Counted from the first letter of the stretch, positions 29,501 to 44,500 are shown. The stretch is DNA of 64,000 nucleotides from Nemopilema nomurai (GCA_003864495.1 ML133436.1:1779756-1843755), one strand, 5' to 3'. Program-made: numbers and translations. The notes: a model not told the origin generated them from the sequence alone.

Positions 29501-32500
29501 TTCGTCAAGCTTTTCAATGGTAAACAAGTTAGTTTAAAGAAGTGCCTTTGGTTGAGATGTTTTATGCTAATCATTTTTCTCTCCGCACCTATAAAAGTGT
29601 CAAACATTTTCATAATTAGGGTGTCAATCTTAAAAGGTACAATGTTTTTATTATTGACTAGCATTCTACCAAAATTTTTGCCAGTGATCAACACCACCAT
29701 GTTTAATGAACATTAAAATCGCTGTTGTCCAATTTACACCAGTTTTAATCATCCAATCATTAGCATGCGATTTGCAAGCCGCCTTAGAAGATACAGCGGA
29801 CTTGATGACAATAAGATGTAGAATAGTCAATTATATTATATCCGCAAGTGCGTGGTTTTGACATCAAGTCCAATAACTGATTTGATTATTCAACTAAAAT
29901 CCATTTAGTTGAAAAGCTGCCATCTTAGCGCTGGTAATCCGTGTTTTTGGAAAAATCTCCGCTACAGCACGTAGTTAACTATGACCTTGTCATAGGGACA
30001 GGGTTTCGAGGAGCCCGACTACTAATCCCAAGATGCCTAAGGTTGAGGAGATTGTCTCAATATTGGAGAGAATTTGCCTAGGCCTGAAAATTCTGCATTA
30101 TTGATAGCCTTCATAATTCGTAGTGGCTAAGTCACGTGAACACTGAATTTGTGTTTCCAGTTTAAGTTGATGTCTGCGGTGATGTTATTTTTTGTAAATA
30201 GTGATTGCCGCCATATTAGGCCACTGTTTTAAGCGATTTCGTCAATAGCTTAAAGCCCTGCCGGTACATAAACGTTTCGCCGAAGAACAACTGAGCTTGA
30301 TCAGGACGGGAAATTTTTACCAAAGTTTCCGTTGAGTTTTCCATTAAGAAGTTTGATTAAAGTCAGGTTTCTATAGAGTTTAAAAGCCTTTGTGTGCCAC
30401 ATCGTATACAAAGTTGGGGAAAACAAAAACAGACGAAAACAGATGAGGATTTGTTCAGATTGCATCCTTCAGGGTGATGGGAAGTTACTTTCTAAACTCA
30501 GTTGTGTAAAGGAAGTTGGTTTTAGGTCGAGCATTTCCTGTTTAGGGTAATATTTGGAGATTAAGTCGACAGAAGCATGACAAATAAGCTTCCTTGTATG
30601 AGCTTCTGTATTAACGTCCGCCTTTTTAGTTGTGGTTTTTCAAGTTTCCAATGACATCATAAACCCACTGGGAGTATTCCACCACATTGGGAGTTGACTA
30701 CCACAATTTGTCGTTGTTTTATAGAGATTCACGATTCCTTTAGAAGTAGAGTATGACTTGTCAACTTTTCCTGATTAAAACCAACAGTATCTGTGAACAT
30801 AATCGGAACCACTTGTCCTTACATGGTTACAAGTGGTTAAAGCAGAGCTAAGGGAGTTGTTCATTTTTGCACCAGCTTGTCGCTCCAAGAACAAAAAACA
30901 TTCATTCATTCATTTTTTTAAGTTGAACGTTGATTTTGACGCCGACGAAGCTTTTCGAAGCGATGCTAGCAGATGATACTAGATTGCATAAAAGCATTAT
31001 TCTTCGTGATAAAATCAGTTGATCTGTCGCAAGAAGAAGTTTTCGTTGAAATATTAATGGCTCTTACCTTAACATAGGTAAATATTATCTTCAAAACTAA
31101 GGCTTTTAATTTTCCCCAGCACTGAATTGTTAATTGTATTTTCCAAAAGTTATTTCCATCTCCCGTAAACTGGCGTTATCGTAGACACTTTTCCGAAAGA
31201 AAATCGTTTCATTAGAAGTTGAAACGATTTTCACTTATGTTGTGGGAAATCTATGGTGTTTTGAGCTTTTAAATGCTTTTATTGGGTAGAATGAACCGCT
31301 CATGAAATTGCAGAGAAGGCCATTTCTGCATTCACTATTACCACGAGAAATCACCCCACGCTCGAACCCTGTATGTTAGACACTTAATCACTCTTCTTAT
31401 AAAACTTTTCCTTAAGGACACAGCCAGAGTGTAGAGGAGAGGCTGATCATGTCTTTCGTTCTTTCAATGAATCGTATTGCGATGAGTCGAAGTTAATTCT
31501 TCCTACACTCACTTCAAATCACATGCTCGTGTTTGCGTTTTCGTGTTTTCGGTTGACTGGGGGACCTTCTCGGGGCTTTTCCAAAATTAAATACTTGTAA
31601 TAGAAGTTTTTAAAAGTTGACTTATTTAAAGCTATTTAGTTTAATTCTCGAAAAAGTAGCAATAGTCTTTCTTCAATGTATAGTAACGTAGCTCCGACCC
31701 CTACAGTACTTTAGCCTTTTTGAATTAGGTTTTTTAAATGAGCCAGTAGAAGTATTGAAAATTTAAATTATCCAAACTTGGAAATGCTAGAATGATTTTG
31801 CTTTTGTAATTGTAACTCTTGTACCTGGTACCAAATGTCGTCGCTTTATTATTTTCAATTGTCAATTGTTATTGTATTGCTAATTGCTGAAGATTTGCTG
31901 AAGTGTCTCATTTCGCCTCAACAGTACTTTTTTCTTTGCTTGCATTCTTCTCATGTTAATTTTGACTTGTATCATTCTTCCAGGGATGTGTCCACTGCAC
32001 TTAGCTGCATGGTCTGGCAAAGACAAAATAGTGAAGGCCCTCTTGGAAAACCGAGCCCTTGTTAACCTGCCTTCATTTGGCGGAGAGACGGCACTTCTTC
32101 TAGCATCTCAGCATGGCAATGCTAATGTCGTGAGTTCCATTTTCAGTTATCGATTTGTACCGAAGAAAGAGTAGGTGTTTTGAATTGAAGAATAACAAAA
32201 GCACTGTTCCCGCCTGATGCTATCCAGAGTTTTGGTATGGCATTGCGGGGTTCGAATCTGAAACGAGACATCTTCCTTGCTCCTAAAGCATTTATACAAA
32301 AAATTTTCTTGTTTTGTTTATCCAACCTCCTTGTTTCCTCGTTCTTCCTCCTCCCTTCATATTCTCTTTTTCTACTTCTTTTGGAAACTTATATTTTTGT
32401 AGCTTTTACCATGAATGTTTGCAATTTTAAGCAGCATTTTTGGTGTTGTTTTTCAGGTGGAAGTTCTGATGATGCAAAATGCGGACCCGTTGATAAGAAA

Positions 32501-35500
32501 CAATAACCTTGAGTCGCCGTTGGACTTGGCGTGTCAGTTTGGTCACACTGCTGTATGTACGATTATCCAGTTTATGCGATGCTTTCATTGGCAAATTTAT
32601 TTAGCTCTGTTTGACGAAGGAAAATGTCATTAGTGACACATGTTTATTGACGTTATTTTGACTTATGCCCTGATGGGGGTAATTATGTGATAACATGAAT
32701 GATTTTTTGGTTAATTTTCTGGTGATCCCTTGGCAATATTAAACATCTTGTATCAGAAGCTGATCTTAGATAAATGTCATGAAATATTTACAGAAGTTTT
32801 GTGTAATTATGACTCGTGTAATTATATAATTTTTTACCCGTCTTTGCTTGACTTGCCAGTGGGCAGTGCTTTCAAGCGGTGTTATCGTTATCGTTTTGTT
32901 GTTGTTTCAAGTGGTGTTGTTGCTGTTGTTTCTTGACAGTCAGACCTCTTTGCACAGCCGTGACGGGCTTTTCGACACGTTTGATGGCTGTTCGAAATAT
33001 ACACATTGAATATCAAGTTTTGTTTCACTAGTCAACAGGACTTGTTGAATGATATGTTGACGACTTCGTTAGGTCGTTCGATGTCTACTGACGCGTGGAG
33101 ATGTTTTGCAAATGCTTCGCGAAAGGCACACTGACCCGAGGTACAAGCAACCGCTGCATCTTGCTGCCAAAGGCGGGCATGCTGACGTTGTGAGGTGAGA
33201 TGATAGGTGCCAGATGCTTGGAGTGCATTCTTTCTCTTTTTGGAAAGCGTTCTTTGATTTTTAGGATAAGCTTTTGGAATCGGCGAATTCACACTTGAAG
33301 AAAGGTGCTCTCCAGAAGCGGCACCACGGGGAGAGGGGACTGGGGGATTTGGGCGAATTTTAAATCTGTCTAAATTCAAAGAGAAAATGCTGGAGGGGGT
33401 TTGGTTAAGAAGGGCGTGGTTCAAAAATAATTTGGGAGGTCCGCCCAATACACCTGCTCCGTCCCCCCCTGTTTGATGGTTGGCGCCACCACTGGTGCTT
33501 TCACTCTCCCAGTAGACAGACAGTGTCCTATTTTCTCTCACCCTTACAACGCTGTGCTTGGGTTATGTCTTCCCTTTGTCCAGTTCATCACCAGAGTCAG
33601 TCAGTTTTCAGTTATTCACAGTGTTTACCCCACAGTGTTCCACGTTGCTGCAAATGTCGAATCTCTGTTGATAGTACTTTATGTGAGGTTTCCCGCTTCT
33701 CTGTATGGTGGAAGCCAAAATATCCTTCACTCCACCTTCCGCTCTAGGGGGTGCTTAGTTGGATTCAATTGGAAAACATGTTTTCTCAATTCACCTCTCC
33801 AATATTGTTTTATGTGGCGAACCAGGATTTATAAACTGGAATACCTCAAGTAAAATTCTTTTGCAATGCATAGAAATCATATGCTGCCTCGGTTTCATTT
33901 TAGGTTGCTGATCGAAAACGGAAGTGACATCAATGAACAGAGTCCCCAAGGGACTTGCTTGCATTTGGCGGCTCTGTACGGCAGAGTTGAAGTTGTAAAA
34001 CTGTTGTTGGAGGTAATTAAAGAAATGCATATTGAGTTAAAAGATACAATAGTCAGGATGCAATCAGTAATAATGTATTGCAAGGTAGTCTTCAAAGATA
34101 TGTCCGCTTCTTGAGCGATTTACACCAAAGAATTGATTCAAAGCTCTTTAATTTTGCATGGGCTGGCTTTGAAGGGCACTATATTTTGTGTTGTTTCTTT
34201 GTATTAACTTCCAGAGTATTTCCGCTGTTCGGCTTTCAATGATGTTTGCGTAAAGTTTATGAGAATCTTTATCTCGCTTTCAAGTCCAGATCGACTAAGA
34301 ATCAGCTAAAACTGAACACAACACGGTAAAAAGAAATCTCCATGCAAATATATTGATGATCGGGCAAGATTCCCTTTTCTGTCAAATTCGTTCAGTTTCC
34401 TCTGCCTCTTTCAAATACCGCAAGAAGTTTTCAACCAAGGCACTTAGTTGTTCAATATTTTTTTTAGACAGGCGCAGATGTGCGGGCGGTGAACAACAAA
34501 AACATGTCTCCATTGGATATGGTCAATCAGTTTACGAAGTCGAGCGCCGGCATTGAGATCAAACAGCTGCTGCGAGGTAGCATTTTCAAAATACACTCCA
34601 GTTCTTAACTTAACAGAAAGATCAACTTCAACTGATTCCTTCAATTTTAGTTCATTGTAAAGACACGTTTTAAGAACAATCTTCGTATAGTTAATGAACT
34701 TTTACTGTTAAAATGTCGAGGAAATTTTTTGGGGTAATATGTTATCTGATGTGGTTGCTTGCACTCCGGTCATGATTCATGAATTAGTTATATCGTTTTT
34801 GAGTATATGCATTTTAGTGTGCAGATCTGACAGCGATAATTAATTGGAGAATAGCTAGAAGTTTGTTTCATCGGCCATTGTGCTTTCTTACGTTTTGGTG
34901 CGCAAGTAAAACTATGTGACGACTTTGGAGATTGTGAAGAACTGTTCCTTATTGCAATTTATTTGGGCCTTGCTCTTGCCTCTTTTTATCTTTATTTTGT
35001 TTGTCCTGAAGCAGATACTTGTAATAAACTTGAAAGCTACTTATTACTGCTTCCTGATGCTATTTTAAGCACACTGAAATTGATATGTGTTTTGAAGTAT
35101 ATTATATCTTCATGCTATATCCTCTTCCGCAAAGGGGAATTGTCTGCTTTCTTTCGGGTTTTTCATAGTTAGTTACTACTTTTTCATAGGCCTCACCCAG
35201 GCTGCACTTGGGTCGTGGGTCCTCTCTGGAATCCGACTGTTTACAGCTTCTTTTTCCTTCGCAGAGGCTGCAGGAGAACATGTTGTTTTTGCGAAAGCGG
35301 TATCTGACCACATAAATGTTTATGACGAAACATGCCTACAATTTAGGGCTGGAGACACAGTTATGGTATGTCACGTCCTTGGAAGCTTTTTTAAAGTTAG
35401 AGATCCAATGCAAGCAGTTTCCTCCATTTTGTTGTTCCTTCTGATTTAAAGTCGCTCACGTAAGTACTAGCCAAGTTTAGAAATGGAAGTCATGAATGCT

Positions 35501-38500
35501 CAAGAAAGCCCTTGTGAATGCATTGATAATTTCAAAATGGGGTGTATGGGGGTGTCAAAGCTCCCCCTGTAACCCTTTTGTTATTTTGCCAAAAGTTCAT
35601 CCCTTTACTGCCATCTAAGCATGATATTCAGTTCTGCGAAGCGAAAAGTTTTGAATTTCAAAAATGGCAGTCGGGACGCATTTCATTGTACGCGTCATTA
35701 GTTACCAGTCCCCCTTCCATTATCTCGCTGTCAACAGCCTAGACCTAGGGATTTTTCTAAACCTCACGTAATGTTGAATTACGATATCTCCTAATCTTAA
35801 CAACATACTTCTGGGAATTACTAAGAAATAGTGTCAAATCTCAGCCGCATTCTGTACCCTCTGCATCACATCTTCCTGCTTCTTGTGCTCCTAAGAAACA
35901 GAGGAGGCCTTGGTCAAGGGCATTGTTGCGATGAGCTAGAACAACAGTCAAAGCGCAATTATTTGCAGCCTTGTTGCTTCTTTATTTTCACTTACAACGA
36001 CTTACAATGCCATTGAGATGATTAATCGTCGCTGCTTGCTTAGAAATTACGCTGAAATTGACGCGCGGTTTCCCTTTGACTTCTTTAAAGTCATGTTTTG
36101 AATAAATAACCCGACTGATATAGATTGATCAAGTCCTCGTATTAATAACGGTAATCTGCGAAAGCCACAACTTATAGCCTTAATCATTGGTCTCTCATTT
36201 GTACGTGCGCGTAATGCTGATGCCGGGAGCTGACCTGCATTGCCGGAAGTTGTGGTTCTGCCTTTTTCAGCCCTAATGACAAGCCACTCCTACTTCTTGC
36301 TACGATGCAGAAATCCGCCATTATGAAACCTTTGTACTGTCTGCGAAGCAACCCGAGCTACCCATCATTTCTGTGTTACCGATTTGTTTTTAAACTTGTT
36401 AAGGGTTTCTTGCAAAGGCACATTTTTAATGATTTGCAACAGTATTCGGGTTTTCTTTGCGAATGTGCATATGCACATAAACTTGATTTGATTGCTCCTC
36501 ACACTGCCCCGGCCTTTGTGATCTATACAAACAGCAGACTTTCTTTGTTTCATCTTATTATTTCGTTTTGATATTCCTATCTTGAAAGACATTCGTGTTA
36601 CTCACGTGTAGGGCTGAACATGAACTTAGGGCACCTAGAATTTTATTGATTTATTCCTTTCTAGAGAAGTGCTTTCTTTTAAACTTTGGTAGACCGTTTA
36701 GTGAGGATTAAGGACATCGATCGATCTGTTTACTGACATTCTTTCAATCCAGTTAGACCTTTTTCCATCTCAGCTTGAACGTTTCTTATTTCATGTCCAG
36801 AAAGTGGAGTCAAAGGGGTGTCAGGGCAGACACGTGTGAACTGTTTTTGAGCTTAGCATAACAAGCTTAACTTAATAGAATACACTTATCTATACAGAGG
36901 TGGAAGTATGTTGACGATAATGGACAGTTATAATGGTCGATGAATAATTATGAAAAAATGGCTATAGGAAAAGAAAATGCTTTTGAGGTTGCTGAGCTAA
37001 GGAAAAAGGCTTTATTGTTGCTAAATGGCTCTATTGCTAAAATTGCTCTTTTGCTAAAATGGCTCTATTGCTAAAATGGCTCTATTGCTAAAATGGTACT
37101 ATTGCTAAAATGGCTCTATTGCTAAAATGGCTCTATTGCTAAAATGGCTCTATTGCTAAAATGGCTTTATTACTAAAATTGCTCTATTTCTAAAATGGTA
37201 CTATTGCTAAAATGGCTTTATTTCTAAAATGGCTCTATTGCTAACTAACGCTACAAAGTTGCCCTTTTGCCTCGACATCTCACTCCTTTGTTGTTTTATC
37301 CAGTCTGCTTTGCATTCTATATCTACTACCAATCTACCAAATCATGGCATAAGACACCAAGTCATTTTATCAAATTTTGTGCCATTTATGTAGTCCATTT
37401 CTCAGGCTTCTAAGGAATAGATACTTCAAACGGTTAAATCAGGCCACATCTCTCCTTTTCACTTCTGTCAAATAGACTGTCACCAAACGGCAGCATAAGT
37501 GCAACCTCGCCTCTCTGCGTAAACCAAACCAGATATAACTTTGGGCCCAAACCTAACTAATGCCTTTTTGCAGAAACAGTCTGTATTAATCCGTGTATTC
37601 CATTTAATTACTTTCTATAAACTGTGTCGATAGGATTTGCCCATGCCCCATTGTCTCGATAATCTCCAGATTAAACGTCAGAAGTTTCATCTTAACACGT
37701 AAATCATGAAAGACTTTGATGCTTATCCTGGTGATTTGCCATTCAGAATTTGCAATGAGGTCGTGAATTGAGTGCTGTTGGTTTTAAGAAAGTGTTTTCA
37801 ATGTTGCAGATTCTAGAACAGAATGAGGATGGTAGATGGAAAGGCAGCATCAACAGTGGACAGGTAATTGATTAATTGGTTTTCCGTTAGAAGTAACGTG
37901 AGCCGGTTGAAGGAGGGCCCAAAAGGCGATAAAGGACAATAGCTGTTCATCAGATTTTTCATCGTTTGTTTACGAACATCCACATGTTGTATCTATATCA
38001 ATCACCAATGCCTTTGTATCTTTTCTTTTAGCGAACTATTGAATAGATAGTTAGATCCACCTACACCTTGATAGGTTATCTTGGGTTTATTTTGCGAGCG
38101 TTTCCTTTCAAGTTCTTACTGACCTTCGTAGCAATGTTGAAGGAGGTACCTCTTCTTCTGTGACATGAGAACTATTGAATAGATAGTTAGATCCACCTAC
38201 ACCTTGATAGGTTATCTTGGGTTGATTTTGCGAGCGTTTCCTTTCAAGCGTTTACTGACCTTCGTAGCAATGTTAAAGGAGGTACCTCTTCCTCTGTGAC
38301 ATGGGAGCCTACTGATAGATTTAGTTGAAACAATTTCTGCAAAGGCTTTGTTACAAGTTCTGTTCTTATAAGATGATAATGTTGTAATAATCTGGCTATG
38401 ATTTGAAAAATCTAGACCTTTTCTTGCCATACTTTTACACAAAATATATAACATGTTTTGTTACTTCATATGCTTGATTTCACGGTAAACGTGCAGAAAA

Positions 38501-41500
38501 TCTGATTTAGCTAATTATAAGTTACACAATGAACATAATAAAATCGGCAATTTCTAACCAAAACCAATTTCTAACAATTGGATAGTCATTACAGATAACT
38601 TCTCACACCCTCTCCATGATACTTCTTGATTGTACGCCTCAAAGTATACCTCATTTCGTTATTTTGATGTTTCAGGTCGAGAAAACTGGCTACTTTCCCG
38701 CCAAGTCAGTTTCGATAATCTCGAAAAAACGCGAAACTCAGTCCCTCGGCTCCCTGTCGTCCTCTTCCGACTCTTCAGTTAACAGCGCCATGTCAGGTAT
38801 CACCTTCAGAATTTTAAATGCATGACGTCATATACACATAACCACTGTAATCACTGCAAGGCTGTTGGCTTGAATCAAGACCGGATTATAGTTAGTGGGA
38901 ATCAAGACACGCAATAGGCACATTGTCTCTTCCCTGGCCCCGTGTTCTCTGCACGTAAAGTAAGACTTGCTAGGCTTGGAAATGACACGTTAATCGTTGG
39001 ATGGAGTTATTAGTGTACGAACGGCATCGAAGAATCACACAAAAATTCCCCAATCCTCCTTACATTAAAATAGTATACGTGGCATTTATCTATATTATGT
39101 CCTTCCTCAAACAGTCATTCTCTAAATATTTATGTTTTACTGTTCTTTACAGGAAAGGACAGCAGCCAGCCCATGCGAAGTCCATCTCGAAGAATGACAG
39201 GTAAACACCAATTTGTTCTGTTGGTTTGAATAATAGCAAAGATTTCAATCAGTTTATTGAGCCTGAAGGAGCATTGAAGTCCATAAATTCTCCCTTTCTG
39301 ATGAGAACGCGTGCCTATAGAAATACTTCCAACTCTGTCAACACCCTACTTGCAATGGAACAAATGTCTCTTTGGGTTGGAAAAGTGGCAATCACACAAT
39401 TAAACGTGGATTCGGCTGAGCAAATTTATAGCAATGCCGACTTTTAAAGCATGCACCACTCAACCACATTTGTTTTGGTGGCGTATGTTTATGAGCTGTG
39501 CCAGCCTATTTTATAGCATATGTTACATCTTCCGATCTAATTCGAGCAATCGGAGCTTTTCGGTCGGTGCGGGAAGCTAGTGTTTGCGGCTAGCAACCGC
39601 CTGCATCGAGTTCCATTAGGTTTTATCTTTCAGTTATGGAAAGCCTCATTAAGCAATAAATTGTAACGCCATTAATTTCAGGTTTTGTGGCTAAACCTCC
39701 AGTTTCTGCTACTTATGTTGTTTCCTTGAAGGGGAATGTATTAGTTAGGTACCTTAGAAGGATAGTGGGTAGTTGAAGATGTTCGTTGTCACACTAGTGA
39801 CTTTCTCGCATGAATTTAATGCCGTATTTGGGGCGTTATTGTCTTACAAAGGGTTGAAAGCAACTTAATCCTTTGCACTGAAATGATTTTGCAGTCCATT
39901 GAAATCATTACAGCATTAGGGTACATTGGCACTTCAATACAACTCTGTTGGCACTTCAATGCAACAATCATTGGCTAGCCAATCTTCTTGGCATTAGAAC
40001 CCAGCACTCGTAAATTGGTGCAGTTTTAAAGTGCTCCATAGGCGTTTCGCTGTTACCATGTATTGCTACAGAAGAGAGGGGTGTGCTATGTATTATTTTT
40101 AGCCAGACATTTCTTAAAGGCATTTGAATAAGACTCAAGCAACAACGTATTGCGATTAGCATGGTTTGTAGAAGTTATGAAAGAAGTTCACTAGGTGCTA
40201 CACCGATCTGACGGTATCCAAGACACATTATTGATTCTGATTCCGTCATCTTTAAAGTGCTTTCTTTTAGGATACATTCCTACCCCGTTCAGTTATACAC
40301 TTCGTCTTCCACCAGTTTTTCTTTACGTGATATCACCAGCAATTTTATGCTCAACTTCATTTGTTCTCTAGAATCAAATCAGCCCGTTGGTGTTGTTCCA
40401 TTAGGGACCTATGAAGTACTCACCCTCGCTCCAAGTAAGGTTCTACACGATTTTTACAAATCCTGAAATTTCGATGCATTTTTACACACTGTAACGGACA
40501 CTGTTTATCATGTCTTAAAATATACAGTGGTCCTTTAATTAGCTTACCAGCTTCAGAACTTTGCAGCCAAGTGGAAACGTGATTTCTCTCTATGCCTTTT
40601 GGTTTTTAAATTGATTAAAAGGTTCCCAAGGCTTTGATGTAATCATCAGTATGGTCTTTGGGTAATCTTAGCGTTTTTATTGCAGAAAGACCATCAATAA
40701 CCTTTTCATGAGTTTACTGAATATCTACTACATAAAAAATTAACCAAGTTTAGAAAGTTATATTTTATAAGTTTCATTATAAGCACTAGTGTCAGTTAAG
40801 AATTCAAGTGGCATTGAAGTCATGGTGAACCAAAGTGAAGGCATCTATGCTTGGTCCTCCTTCCCCCAGCAAATTACCACCGGGTGCTCGTTCGTTTTTG
40901 CAGCTCAAAGTCCGGATAGTAAGAAGCCACCCAACATTCCGCGTCTGAATAGTTTCAAAAGAGAATCCAAAACAGCGGCAGCACAAAAGCAGAAGGCCCA
41001 TGCGCGGGAAGAATTTACCGCGTCCGGTTCACTATCAAATCGATCCAGTTCTGCGGATACTTCGAATGATTCCGGGATACACAGCCACACGTCCGGTACA
41101 ATACCGGAGGCAATGTACGATGCCGTGCCCGGTCAGCAGCGATTTCCCGCGGAGGTCAGTGTCTACGACTCTCTTCCGCAACCGACTGTGAAGTCGCCAA
41201 GGATTTATCCAACCCAACCACCGCAGGAAGTACGTTGCTACGTATCTAAGTCCCCGCTGCAGTTTGTGACAGCTTCTGTGGCACATATGTTTGCTTAAAC
41301 TTTTTCAATGATGGCAGCAGGTTTTTGTCTTTTTGTGTCTCTAACTTTTTGTTATTTTTTGTCATTCTGTCTTTTGTCATTTGGTTATTCTGTCTTTCTA
41401 TCATTTTGTCATTTTTTTGACAATCTGTCAGTTACTCTTTCTGGCGTTTTGTCATTTTTTCTTTCTGTCTCTTTGTCCTTCTGTCTTTTTGTTTTTCTGT

Positions 41501-44500
41501 AAATGTTATTAAAAGCAAGATCGGCCAAGGATCCAGGGGTGCAGTTAATAGCCAAAGCTGATTTATAACCAAAGCTGAAAGTACAATTTTATATTATAAG
41601 GATTTATCAAGCTTTTTCTGAGCCATTCGTCTTTTACAGTTGCAATCACACTGCTCATACATTTTGTTTATAGGCCGAGATATTTCTTATTCAGTTTCCT
41701 CTATTTTATCTCTTGCAGCGTCACGAGCCAACGGAACCGGAAAAGCCGCGGACGATAAACTTCCCTGGTACCAATTACGCTGAGGTGGCGTTTAGAAATG
41801 GCGTCAGCCCGGGCGTCGAGAGCCTCGACAAGAAACCGGGGCCTAATTACGCCGAGGTTTACGTAGCAGACCGGCAAACCACGGAGTTTGGGCAGAGTCG
41901 GCCGCGTATTCATTCCGAGGCCAGATCGATTCCTGGAGCAGGCCATGGGAATAGAGAAATGGATGCGTCGGAGGGTTACGAAAAAATGAATTTGAACGAG
42001 GAACTTCTGTCTAGGTGCGGGTTGGTTGTTGCGTTTAAGGGAAATAGGGACACCGGGAATCTGTTTTTGATCCTCTGATCTTTTTTTGCTAAATCCATGT
42101 AGAAACAGCAATTCTAATTTGCCGTCACTTGCCTTTTCGATAGGTGCTGCATCTTGTATGAATTCGTGATTTTCTTTTCCTTTTTTGCACACAAATGTTT
42201 CTGGCATTGTTTTCTTTTAATATCATTGTCGAGGTCTTGCACGGGTAATGTTTCCAGTCAGTTAAAAGAAATTAAAGCTCAACTTTCGTGATTTCTGAAT
42301 CTCGCCATTTTGCTGAAAGATCAGTATTCCTTAGGATGGGTAGAACACCGGAGGAGAAAGCCTCTCTTCGAACGACAAGCAAGACACATGGTTACGAGGA
42401 TATGCAAAGAGGTTCGGTGTCACCTAGCAACGAACCGTTCCCGTCGCCACCGCCTCTGCCGCTTAAAAATCCGCCAGCAGCAGAAATTCCGCCGTCGCCG
42501 CCAAAAAAGATAGAGAGCGGCGTTATTCGTCACCGTTCGAAGAATTACGAGAACGTACAGCCGCCCCAGTTTGTGCCAATTCAGGTACAAAATCCGTTCG
42601 ATGGCGCAAATAAGGGGCAGCCAGTTGAAGTACCAACAACACAACCGGAGCCTTACCGCGAGTACGAGAACTTCATGGCCCCATCATCGACAATGCCCGC
42701 CCACTCTTTCAACAATTATGTGAATTACTTCCCCCAAGACGACGAACCAATAAAGCCTAGGGCTGCGACTATTGCCGAAAAACCAGATAGACCAGTCCCG
42801 TGTAAGTACAATTCGTTGAAGTTCTGCTTTAAACTGCTGAATAAATGAATGTTGTTTTGTTCACATAACTGTTGTTTTTCGCTTTGGGCACACAAACTCA
42901 TTCGCAAAATTCTTCGAATTTCCCAGTCTAGCGGAGCTGGCTAGCATTTTCCATTAAGCTTATCAGGTGTTTACGCATTATGACTTGGGTACTTGTACTG
43001 GTGATTAGTACAATATCCACATCCACTGTATGGAATGCCCTGCCTGGCATGCGAAATAAAATTGCTCCTTTTCCCCCTAGTCTGAATCAGTTTTTTTAGA
43101 ATCATTTGCCAAAACACAAGCATTTTTCGTTTAACTATACATATCGGGCTAATAATTTTCTTTGATCGTGTGGAATTAATCTTAGCAAACCGCCTTTAAT
43201 ATCAAAATTTAGAGTTGTGCTTTGGTCCGAATAGACTTGATGGGCTTATTATTTCAAGTTAGCAACTATTGTAGCTGTTGGAGGCTTGTTTTTCAGAAAT
43301 TCTCTGAGTTATTCAAGGAATCTTCAGTTCTATATAAACTATTCAAAACCAATTAATTAGCAACAATTGAAAATTTACTTAAGGTGAAAATAAGAGTTAC
43401 TTGTAATTGGTTCATGTTTATTTGTTATCATGAGTCACCAAGATAGCTTCTCAATAAAATGTTAATATCTGAATAGAATTCAGAACCTTGTTGACAACAG
43501 TTTTTGCCACTGAAAAGGTTATTCCCTTGTAAATATTTATGTTATTATTTGATTTACCAAAAACAGTAATGATTATTGTTATTATTAAAGATGTGATTAA
43601 GTTACTTCTCTTTGCTGTCTCTGCTAGCTCCAATTTTTCTTTTTTTTGAATAGTTAATCCTTATTTTTCCCAGTTTGCCTGTTTTTTTGTTTTCGGCCAT
43701 TTTCGTGGCATGCACTTTTCGATCTTATGGAGCAAAACATACTTAGAGTATGGGTTATTTTCGTCTTATCTTCTAGTCCTATCTAGTTTAATTTGATTCT
43801 GGTAATACCAACAGTGTGTGTTTTCGCTATAGCAAATATATCTCCATAACAAAGTTTTTATTTATCAGCTTAAGCCTTTAAAAGATGATTTAATCATTCT
43901 GTTTTCATAACCTCTCAATTTGGGTTTGTCAAACATGAAAGGCTGACCAACTTAGTATAGCGAAGTGTTTGAATTTGTCTGTTGTCCAAATTCAAATTCA
44001 CATGACTGGATAAACACCACCGCATGCACCGTATATGTGTTATCAAATGCTTGTTTTCTAGTGCCACCAAAATGAATCGAAAGAGCTGCCAGGATCCAGT
44101 TAGCCCGCTTCACAAACCGGTAGTATGTTGTTTTCTTTGTATTTATTTTTGCATCCTTTCTCAATCCTTTAGAGTTGGCAGTCGGAATTTATTAGTGGAT
44201 TGAATGATTTATGGGCAATTCAAAAGATTCAAAATTGTTTTTAAATGGACATTAATTTCTTGTAGGACGAAGGCATTTTTTAGAAGAGGCTCCTCTTTCA
44301 CAGCCTTTTCTGTTTGTTTCTATTTCATAGCAGCCGCTCTATTATTTACCATCAATCTTTTTGCATTTAGAAGTGCTTAAAATATATTTAAAGCAGAAGA
44401 GTGACACACATTTACGCTCAAAAACGTGTATAAATTCCAAGTAAATGTTTTCTCTTTTTTGTCAGATTTTGTGAGAACCCCGTTCTTATCACAGCTGAAC

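Noticed and set aside
33032..33541. 169-codon minus-strand ORF
   Set aside because: Covers CASKIN exon 6 in antisense; the exon has ankyrin residues and correct phase on plus.
40789..40903. Extension of CASKIN exon 14 upstream of 40904
   Set aside because: The frame is open, but phase from exon 13 and the TTTTTGCAG acceptor place the exon start at 40904.
41701..42207. 168-codon minus-strand ORF
   Set aside because: Shadow of CASKIN exon 15; no family features or start context.
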